DNA of 64,000 bases from Heliopora coerulea (Eukaryota > Cnidaria > Anthozoa > Scleralcyonacea > Helioporidae): contig JASJOG010000147.1 of assembly GCA_030142905.1 (NCBI GenBank), forward strand, positions 156,001-220,000, written 5' to 3'. A model generated the notes under the pieces. The model had not been told where the DNA came from. It searched no databases and worked only from the letters and a program-made list of their open reading frames with translations. Positions within the stretch are counted from its first letter, which is position 1. Every line of letters starts with the position of its first letter. The position numbers and the translations under genes were made by a program. Of the stretch, positions 54,601-62,824 are shown piece by piece.

Positions 54601-57426
54601 ACTGTCGCCTCAGTCCGTACTTAAAAACATGGGTCTGATATTTCACTAGAACATACCTCACGGTCGATAAATAAGCAGTATTCCATCATGGGAAGATTGG
54701 AAAAATTGTGTTTTCGTATGAAACAAACAGTCACCTGGTGCTATTTACCACCATAATTCATGTGACATGCTTTAACTACGTGCTAACTGTGTACGACATT
54801 TGTTGACGGTTGTAACCAGCTCGGGGAAAAAAAATTTAAAATTGTATCCCACGCACGATGCATTTAGATTAAGATAATGTCACATGAGAACAGCTCAATC
54901 AATGGCTTTTAGTGCTATCTCTAGCGAAATGTCAGCTACATAACAAAGAATAATGACGAACCAAAGGTTTTGACCTTCTACACTTACTTTCCCTACTCAT
55001 GGTTGAAATTTTAGCGTAGACTTCATTAGACTTTATTCGCACGTACACACTCTTGTCTTTTTTCGGTTGAGCCAATTTCGATTTAGACCGTTTGTATATC
55101 CCCCTAAAAGCCTGCAAAGTAGAAAATGTTAGATATGGAATGCATACTGTATATCTAGCAATATGCATGCTTAAAACGAAACAAAGCAAAAACAACCCCA
55201 AACTTATTGCTATTCAAACATAATCGCTAAAGCATGTTTATCTTTTTACATTTACTCTGTTATCCGGATTTCACTAAAAATATCCGAAAGAAATCCTCAA
55301 AAAAAAAAAAATCCTAAAATCTGGCCATGCAGAAAAACGCACGTGATTTTAAAATACCATTAGATACTATCAACAGTCTGAATCTGTTATAGAAATCTGC
55401 CAAAATTCTTTGAAATCCTAGCTAATGTCTGAGAAATAATGAAACAGTAGCCTTGCTATGGACCAGCGAGTTACATTAGGACAAGTAGTTACATTTGCAA
55501 TTAATACTGCCAGGTATGAACATGGCACAACCACATGCTTCTTCCAGCAAAGACCAACAGCAACCACCCTGTTAAATTCCCGCTGTACTATTGCGTTGTT
55601 AGACACTCTCTATCTAAACTTAGCTTTCATATCTAAAGAAGAACATCCTTTTATATTGATATCCTCGTTATGATCAACACTTGATGTATATACCACCGGC
55701 TTAAATATATTTCTCCCAGAATATTTCAGCGCTATATAGTTAACATAGTCTCCTTACCTGACATGTGGAAGATGCATAATAATAAATACCCCCAGATACT
55801 ATTGGATTGTACTTTTGACTACCTTTTAATTCTTCTTAACGTAATTATATAGCGTCTTTTTATAATTATGTAAATATATAACTCAATTATTCTTGTAATT
55901 CAAATACTCAATTGTTGTCCCTCCTTTCCAGGTTCCCATGCTTCCTCCCAGGCCACTATCTCGCAAAGGACAATATTTATTTCCAACACGACACACTTAG
56001 TGACTACTCCCTTCCCACTCAATAAACACAATGCATTCACTTTTCACATGGTTTAATTAACTCTGAGTTGGTAGCAATACGAGATACATGTAAACTCTAA
56101 CGCTCTAACAGACATTCCTTTTCTTCCTCAGACGTCTTGCTCAATAAAAGTCTGGAGTCCTAGGAAAATATTGTGCGCATCATTGTCCTGGCAGAAACCA
56201 ACCCATTTTAGCCGGAAGCAAAGTGCGCAAGTGTTTCAGCTATTTTTTCGATTATTTCCGTACAGAACCCTTCGATCACAATATACTATAAACCCAGTAC
56301 TCGTTCAATTACCTACTCTTAAGAATTATAAAACATTAATTTGTTAGCAAAAGAACTTTTTAAAAAATTTTTTCGCAATTATCAGTTTTTGAAATGCTAG
56401 ATTTATATACGGGAAATTATCGTTACTTCACCTTTTTGTATGAAAAATTAGCGAGAAATAAGTATACAATAAACCCGCAATGACATAAAGATTAATGAGA
56501 CAAATACAAAATAAAATAGATCCCAAAACATGTCATTCTTAACTTATAACATCTTCTCCTGTCCAATCCCTTTTCTACTTGAATCATATTTGGGAACGAC
56601 ACTTTTGGGAATCTGTTTTATTTTGTATTTCGTTAAACTGTCGACCGGTTATTGTTTTTAATGAGACAAAAAGCCAGCACAAAATGGGGAGGGAGAAGAA
56701 ATCCAAGAAACCCCTAGAAGTTGAGAAAAAAATCCGGCAAAAAGTAATTGAATTTTTTAATTCAAAAAAAGTCACGTGTTTTTTGCCTGTTAGCTTTTTA
56801 AATTTTACCCTGGCTAAGTTGAGAATATTTTACTGCCAAGGGAAGACGTCTCGCAACGGAAAATGTAATAAAGTGCAGGGGAAGCGTAGATGTCCAAAAT
56901 GCGCTACTCATGCTTATTGAACTTATCAATAAACAATCATCTCAGCATTTACAGACGACAGAAAAACTGACCACGCAGCGACTGAACATTGTTTAGCGCT
57001 CGGAACATTGTTTTCTCTCTCGTTGGCATTTAACAAAATCTAAGCGCAAGTTAAAGGAAATAATTTAATGAAACTTCACCAAAAATCAAGACTACGAATA
57101 GTGGAAATACGCAATTGATGAGCCTACGGCATTGTTTGACCGAGAGTTCGAAACAAGGCTTCATCTGAGGAAAACAGATCATTAGTGCCAGTAGAAGAGA
57201 AATGGATCTGCGACATGATTCACTAAGCAATTCAAAAACTAAGCGAGTGAACTCAAGGGAGCGTCGCCAAAAAGAATATACGAAAAACACAAAACGATTG
57301 TTAACTACTTACGGCAGCTTTCGAATCAGAATTCAAAGTTGTCCTCTCGCAAAAGCAGGGGGTTATTGTGATGAGAACAAAAATAAATATCATACGTAAT
57401 CGTCCCGACAGTGAGCCCATACTCAT
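51499..57426 (-). CDS. FGF8-like growth factor gene, copy B (exons 1-5)
   Basis: Minus-strand exons at 57313-57426, 54988-55111, 53770-53894, 52922-53028 and 51499-51672. Exon 1 supplies a signal peptide. Phases fit between exons 1-2, 2-3 and 4-5; the 3-4 junction does not fit as drawn. Compared with copy A, exon 2 is one codon shorter and exon 4 one codon longer, so the frame is preserved. Exon 5 starts with TGA where copy A has AGA, a nonsense change unless splicing differs. The product would be a secreted FGF of roughly 210 residues. The last intron and the 3' flank are homologous to copy A. A minus-strand AATAAA lies at 51428-51433. Confidence 0.7.
52922..53028 (-). CDS. FGF-B exon 4 (107 bases)
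   Basis: Acceptor TTTTTTTCTATAATATAG, donor GTAAGG. Encodes NTVIESRGVNLVAISSKDNY then KRFVCFHENSTVTVM. It has one extra codon relative to copy A and fourteen substitutions, none synonymous in full codons. Confidence 0.75.
53770..53894 (-). CDS. FGF-B exon 3
   Basis: 125 bases between CGACAG and a canonical GTAAGT. Encodes KLTIMKFEDGRYYMAGKNRV and EEMRAS. Ten differences from copy A, all amino-acid changing. Confidence 0.65.
54988..55111 (-). CDS. FGF-B exon 2
   Basis: Acceptor TTTCTACTTTGCAG, donor GTAAGT; 124 bases, phase 0 to 1. Encodes AFRGIYKRSKSKLAQPKKDK and on. Same splice sites as copy A, but about 30 base differences by hand count and a one-codon gap. Confidence 0.7.
55892..57312. 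other. FGF-B intron 1, distal part
   Basis: No counterpart in copy A beyond 23807. No recognisable gene; the ORF at 56579-56920 has no domain or splice-site support. 57427-57815 upstream of exon 1 likely includes the promoter, but I see no clear element. Confidence 0.5.
57313..57426 (-). CDS. FGF-B exon 1: signal peptide (38 codons)
   Basis: ATG at 57424-57426; MSMGSLSGRLRMIFIFVLIT then ITPCFCERTTLNSDSKAA, ending GCC before GTAAGT. A second in-frame ATG is two codons later. The hydrophobic core and C-x-C-E resemble FGF-C exon 1, while the rest differs strongly. Confidence 0.65.
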
Positions 57427-57897
57427 GAAAAGTTGAAGTTATCTAACTCTTATCGGACTATGGAATGAATCGTTTTCCCACTCTTTTGGTTTGACTGAGC
57501 AAAAATGAATTCATTGTTTATATACTTTTTCATGTGGAATAGCTTCCTGCCATTTAATGACATCAACTACCGTTTCTGTGCATCGAAAGATGTTGATATC
57601 CCCATTCATTTGACTTTACCTTTTTTGGAAATTTCTATTTAGGCTGAAGTTTTCATTTCCTAAGCCCACAAACCGTCAAAGCTAACTTTTAGTTGTTTCG
57701 AACCTTGTAACAAAACCCATCGAACGTAAACCCAATTGGTAATCGTATTGATTTTCTATTATTATTTCAATCTTTTTCTTTTTCAGTTTTAAAGATTTCG
57801 ACATAAAGGTTGAGCCTCAATTTCAGAACAAATATTAATGCCCAGCAAAGTACACGCAATAAGGCCATGATTTGTAAATGAAATGTTTATTAACAGG

Positions 57898-57934
57898 ACT
57901 AACGTTTCGTTGCGTCTCGCAACATCATCAGAGT
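57898..57934 (-). ncRNA. Hammerhead-like ribozyme motif, P5 left arm
   Basis: Mirror copy on the minus strand with the same core, six-pair helix II and ACT/AGT helix I. Confidence 0.5.
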
Positions 57935-58230
57935 ATGAATAACTTAAACGGGTATTGTATTTTTTCAAGGTTAGAGATATAAAGTAGGTGTTATATTACA
58001 AGATGTATGGGAAACGGAAATGGATAGAGCGGTTAAAAGAGAGAGGGAGGAACAGAGCTTAGATTGGCATTCTTATTCTCACAGCACAATCAACCGTTGC
58101 TTATTCTAATCTGTCTGGACTCGTCTCTTCCATTGACTTCATCCACTTAAAAACACTCTCGGATAGAGAAAACTCCATGAAGCTCTCCCAACACCATGCA
58201 ACGCATTGAAGAGCGCAAACTCTTTCGACT

Positions 58231-59705
58231 ATGGTGGTTACTTACGCTATCAACCCGAACGATGTGATATTTAACTTCTCAAACCGACTTATCAGTGACG
58301 AAGAAAAGGAGGTCCTTTCAAGAGGTTTAAACTTCTGCATTCCTCCAAAAAGACTCGACCACTGTAATTTACTCACTCCTTTCGAACTCTTTTATGAAAA
58401 ACTAAAACAAGAACCCATCGGACTTTCTTCAAGACTCTATCCCGAGTTTATCAAGACCAAGTTGAAAGACATAGCGCTTTCCGGACTAAGAACCTATCAC
58501 CAACCGAGCTTCGTATTCTCAGAGGAGGAACTCAAAGTGCTAAATGACTTAAAAAATGATAATAATATTATTATCATGCAACCGGACAAGGGTAATGGAA
58601 CTGTCTTGCATGACGATCCCACCAAGCTCACATTACAACGTGAAAACAAAATCAAACACTTCCAACGCAGGCTGAAGAAATCCAAAAGCATCACACAGAC
58701 AACTTACGAAAAACTTTTTCCCACTGGCTCTCAAATTGGCATTCTCTACGGACTACCAAAAATACATAAAAGTAACATTCCCCTTAGGCCTATTTTATCC
58801 TCTGTTAATACGCGTTCTTATAATATTGCCAAATTTCTCGTTCCCCTTATTTGTCCCAACGCTTCTGGTGCTTACATGGTTAGTGACTCTTTGTCTTTTG
58901 TTCAGGATATACTTAATCTAAATTTTGATACCGATCCTTTAATCATGACCAGTTTCGATATCACTTCACTTTTTACCAACGTACCACTTGACGAAACCAT
59001 TAACTTAATTCTTGACCGTTTATTTCACGCTGACACCCATTATCATGGTTTTTCCCGTGAAGAATTTAAAAAGCTTCAACATTTTTCTGTTCAGGACTGC
59101 CATTTTATTTTTTATGACTCTCTGTACGAACAAATTGATGGAGTCGCCATGGGTTCTCCCCTTGGACCTCTTTGCAGACATCTCTTTATCCTCTCATGAA
59201 AAATCTTGGCTTGATAATTGTCCTTCCAACTTCAAGCCCAGTTACTATCGTAGATATGTTGATGATTATTTTCTACATTTTCTGTTCCCCTGATCACATT
59301 CCCTTGTTTCTTAATTTCCTTAGCCGTCAACATCTAAATATAAACTTTACTTTTGAAACTGAATCCAACCACTCATTACCTTTTCTCGACATTGGCATCA
59401 CCCTTCATAACGGCACTTTTACCACTTCCGTTTATCGTAAACCCACATTCACCGGTTTTTTCACAAATTTTCACAGCTTCATACCTTTCACTTGCAAACA
59501 AGGCCTAATTCTTTCACTACTCCATCGCTGTTTCAAAATCTGCTCTAGTTATGAAAATTTCCATAAAGAACTTGAAATGTTAAAAAATATCTTTAAAAAC
59601 AATGGCTTTCCTACCCATAAATTTGACAAATGCATTTCTCTTTTCTTGGACAAAACCTTCACTTCCAAACCAGTCCTTCACACCGTCCCCAAAAAGGCCT
59701 TATAA
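58231..59705 (+). pseudogene. PLE P5 reverse transcriptase
   Basis: Starts at ATG 58231, though the true start may be upstream. LSRGLNFCIPPKRLD, IIIMQPDKGNGTVL, YGLPKIHKSNIPLRPILSS, TSFDITSLFTNVPLDETI, VAMGSPLGPL, YYRRYVDDYF and YRKPTFTGFFTNFHSF cover the full Penelope RT with both catalytic sites intact. Lesions: about 20 residues missing after the DKG motif, a one-base loss at about 59172 after MGSPLGPL, a second frameshift at about 59285, and a TAA at 59703-59705 before the endonuclease. Confidence 0.85.
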
Positions 59706-60188
59706 TTTTCTCTTCCCTTTATTAGTTGTCGCTCTCTTCAAATCCGCACTCAAATTTTGAAACTGTGCTCCTCTGCTTACCCTCACATTAGAATTCGTTT
59801 TGTTTTTCAACCAGGCAAGCGACTTGCTCATCTTTTCAACTTTAAGGACAAGACTTCTAAAGTTCTGAGGTCTCGTGTCGTTTATTCTTACACGTGTCAA
59901 TGCTGCTCCGCATTGTATGTGGGCCAAACGGCCCGCCACTTACATACACGAGCCTCTGATCATCTAGGAGTCTCTGCCTTGACAGGTAAAAAGCTTCTTA
60001 ACCCATCAACTTCCAGCGTTTTAACTCATCTCACTGAGACTGGCCACACTGCATCACTCAACTACTTTAAAATCATATCCTCCTGTTCTTCTGCCTCTGA
60101 ACTTTTGGTAAGAGAAAGTCTTATTATTTCTAAACTTAAATCTTCCTTGAATGCCAATCTAAGCTCTGTTCCTCCCTCTCTCTTTTAA
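59706..60188 (+). pseudogene. PLE P5 GIY-YIG endonuclease
   Basis: In frame with the end of the RT after one TAA: linker SLPFISCRSLQIRTQ, SSAYPHIRIRFVFQPGKRL, SYTCQCCSALYVGQTARHLH, ASDHLG, TETGHTASLNYFKIISS, RESLIISKLKSSLNANL, then TAA. The nuclease domain itself is intact and would nick DNA if expressed. Confidence 0.85.
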
Positions 60189-60283
60189 CCGCTCCATCCA
60201 TTTTCGTTTCTCATACACCTTGTAATATAACACTACTTTAAATCTCTAACCTTGTAAATACAATACCCGTTTAATTTATTCAT

Positions 60284-60320
60284 ACTCTGATGATGTTGCG
60301 AGACGCAACGAAACGTTAGT
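60284..60320 (+). ncRNA. Hammerhead-like ribozyme motif, P5 right arm
   Basis: ACT, core CTGATGA (60287-60293), a T, a perfect six-pair helix II GTTGCG/CGCAAC with an AGA loop, GAAA, CG, TT, then AGT pairing with ACT. Helix I is short (three pairs). Confidence 0.5.
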
Positions 60321-60404
60321 CCTGTTAATAAACCTATTTCTTTTACAAATCATGGCCTTATTGCGTGTACTTTGCTGGGCATTAATATTTGTTCTGAAAT
60401 TGAG

Positions 60405-61029
60405 ATTCCCGCCTGGATCCTCGCTCGCGACAAGGTTGAGCCTTTGGAACAGGACCAGATTTTGGAACAGACCAAGAAAAATATTTGCTAAGGCAATTAA
60501 TAATTCATCATATTACAAAACATTATTCCTCAAGGATCATGTTGAAAACACAGAATTCCTGTTAAGGTCAGGACTAAAAATTAATAAATGATAATTCGTT
60601 AATTAGTTATAATTAAAGTCAACCGTTTTGTGTAGTCGTGCTACATTAGTCCACCGTTGCAGTTCACATAAGGTGGTAAATCAAATTAACTAACAGCGTT
60701 TGCTATGAGAAATCAAATATGTAGAATACACCAACTGGTATGATTCTAAGTTTTTTGCCTATTTGTTCTCAAGCTTTTTCTACGAAAATTGCTTGCAAAC
60801 TATATCTTATGAAATCAAAGTATTTCATAATGGTTCAAGCTTCCAATGTATATTCTTCCACCACTGCGAAAGTTTGGTGTCTCCCAATTGTGTCTAACTT
60901 CTCCGTTTCACATAATCGGTTAAGTCGCCCAGATGATTCTTTAATCATTTAAATTCGAGGTGTTGAGATATTTTATGTCGTTTAATTTTATCTATGTATT
61001 CATAATTCCATTGGAAGAGAAGCGCAGGG
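60405..61029. other. No gene recognised
   Basis: AT-rich sequence with short ORFs (for example 60740-60952) lacking recognisable motifs. Confidence 0.5.
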
Positions 61030-61680
61030 CGGGAGTGGAAATCTTAGAATGAATAATACGGCGATTTATATGGGAACATAAGCTTCTGATAAGAGAAAGG
61101 ATCTAATTACTAGACTTAAACTTTCTTTAAATGTGAATCGTAGTTGTGTTTTTCTTTCGTTCTTTTAAAATTCCTATCATTTTACTTTGATCCTGTAAAC
61201 ATTATTGTAGTATGATTCTTCTAAAATAGGGATTTATTTCACAAAATGAATATCACATGACCAGCCTAATATTTTAGGAATAAATATGGACAAAAGAGAA
61301 TTGAATCATAATAATAAAATAAGAGTTAAAGTTTCGTTTCCAACATTGCAACTTCTTCAGGGATATATTCTTATATCGTATAGACAAATGAAAGCGTTTG
61401 ATAAATTAAAATTATAGATTACGAAGAGAGATTGTAAGATACGGAAATGGAAATATATCTAAATAACAAAATAATATCAAAAACTTTTCGCGGTGAAGCG
61501 GGAGATTAATCTTAGCAATGAGTAGACTTTGACGTAAAATGAGTTCGTTTCGAGAGGAGCAAGAGGAAACTATCCTGAAACCTTCAAAAAAAATTTGGCC
61601 GTTGTAAATTACGACACAAAGAAACAATTCTGTAAGGGGGTTAGTGAGTTCATTGCTAAATAAAAACAATAGTCCCAAAT
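61030..61680. pseudogene. PLE 'P8' relic, two inverted endonuclease tails
   Basis: 61075-61170 (plus) shows LLIRER and, after a frameshift, TRLKLSLNVNRS. 61412-61590 (minus) shows FEGFRIVSSCSSRNELILRQ and SLLIAKINL. Both are the C-terminal end of PLE endonucleases, facing each other around a degenerate CTGAAGA...GAAAC sequence at about 61323-61360 (minus). Confidence 0.6.
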
Positions 61681-62199
61681 TTTACCAACAGACTACGTGG
61701 AATCTGGACGTGGAAAAAAATAAGTCAAAGGCGGTGTTAAGGACCTATGACAAGGTAAACTTTAATGTGAGGAGACACAGATAAGATAGGTTTCCTTAAC
61801 ATTGTTGAGTGCATTGAACAGCATTTACATAAACATTAGTGGTTTTGTTTTCTTACGTTGAGCTTTCAGTTGTTGGTAAATGATGGATAAAAGAGAGCCT
61901 TTTTTGAATGGAAGAGGAATAAAGAAATCGAGTCAAGCCAAAAGACTGTAAACGTTTACTTGTGATAGACAGATGTATACAAGCAACCACCGTAACATGA
62001 AAATGTTAATATGTAAAAAGTGGCAAGAAATAATATACTTCTGTTCGATGCATTTAAAGGTTAATTGAAGATGTATGGAGTTTAAGTATTTGAGAAAGGG
62101 AAGTAAATTAATGTGTAGAAAGGGAAATAATTACACATTTTTAGTGTTTAGACTTTAGCAATTAGTAAAGTGTTTTGTTATCTTGGTCAATAATGAGAA

Positions 62200-62201
<2 letters not shown>

Positions 62202-62249
<48 letters not shown>
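62202..62249. repeat. (TA)n microsatellite
   Basis: Uninterrupted TA repeat. The overlapping minus-strand ORF (YIYIYI) is an artefact of the repeat. 61680-62200 holds no recognisable gene. Confidence 0.95.
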
Positions 62250-62252
<3 letters not shown>

Positions 62253-62356
62253 AAAGGTGAGGACCAGAATGGTTGCAGTGTTGGTTTGAAAATGAAGAGC
62301 GCTCAATACCATACCAGTAGAGCGAATAAAGAAGTAAAATAGACAAAATTTTTGCT

Positions 62357-62401
62357 GTCGCTACTCTGAGTTTCACGCGCTCAGGGCGATCATCAGGCAA
62401 C
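62357..62401 (-). ncRNA. Hammerhead-like ribozyme motif, P7 terminus
   Basis: Minus strand: helix I GTTGC, core CTGATGA, helix II with CGC/GCG, GAAA, helix III CTC-A-GAG, cleavage dinucleotide TA, then GCGAC pairing with GTTGC over five positions (one T-G). Order and spacing follow a type I hammerhead, though the base of helix II is a T-T mismatch and the helix III loop is a single base. Confidence 0.5.
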
Positions 62402-62499
62402 TGACAGATTATTTAATTATTCACACATTTATAATACTTGCACGTTCACAGATGGTGTTGTGTTACATGTCGGCATGCACTGAAAAGCTCCGATCGTTT

Positions 62500-62815
62500 A
62501 TTTGGGATGTTTTTTTACGTCCCTTCAAGATTAATAGCTTTTCCTCTAAGCATAAGCGGCATTTTCTAAATCCTGCTTTACATGATGGTAGCTGTTTGAT
62601 GATTTCCCACTTGATCGTGTATTTCCGTTTGTTGTCCTTGAGTTGCCATATGTGTTTCAGTGTTTGGAGAGTTCAGTTTCGTTGTGGTATTTTTTGTTGT
62701 TCAGTGATTTGCTGTGGTTTCGGTATCTAGTTTTGAAGTCGTTGGCTGTGACGCCTATGTATGTTCGTGTCTCGTTGTTGTCAGTTGTTGTAACTTCGGC
62801 CTTGTAAATCACGTT
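62500..62815 (-). pseudogene. P7 GIY-YIG endonuclease, inverted arm
   Basis: The minus-strand frame gives NVIYKAEVTTTDNN, RTYIGVTANDFKTRYRNH, KKYHNETELSKH, then a frameshift and IWQLKDNKRKYTIKWEIIKQ. This is a GIY-YIG nuclease of a family clearly different from P1-P6. It faces away from the RT that starts on the other strand at about 62825. Confidence 0.7.
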
Positions 62816-62824
62816 CGTTTTTAG

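Larger units (their letters stand above)
57816..60404 (+). mobile_element. PLE 'P5' with inverted terminal arms
   Basis: Arms of about 255 bases, 57816-58070 and 60151-60404, are inverted copies, ending in CTCAATTTCAG and its complement. RT and endonuclease lie between on the plus strand. The right arm overlaps the end of the endonuclease gene. Each arm carries a hammerhead-like motif. This is the most complete PLE coding region in the window. Confidence 0.85.

Noticed and set aside
56579..56920. 113-codon ORF with a Cys/Lys-rich end
   Set aside because: No recognised domain, no counterpart elsewhere and no splice sites; within FGF-B intron 1.
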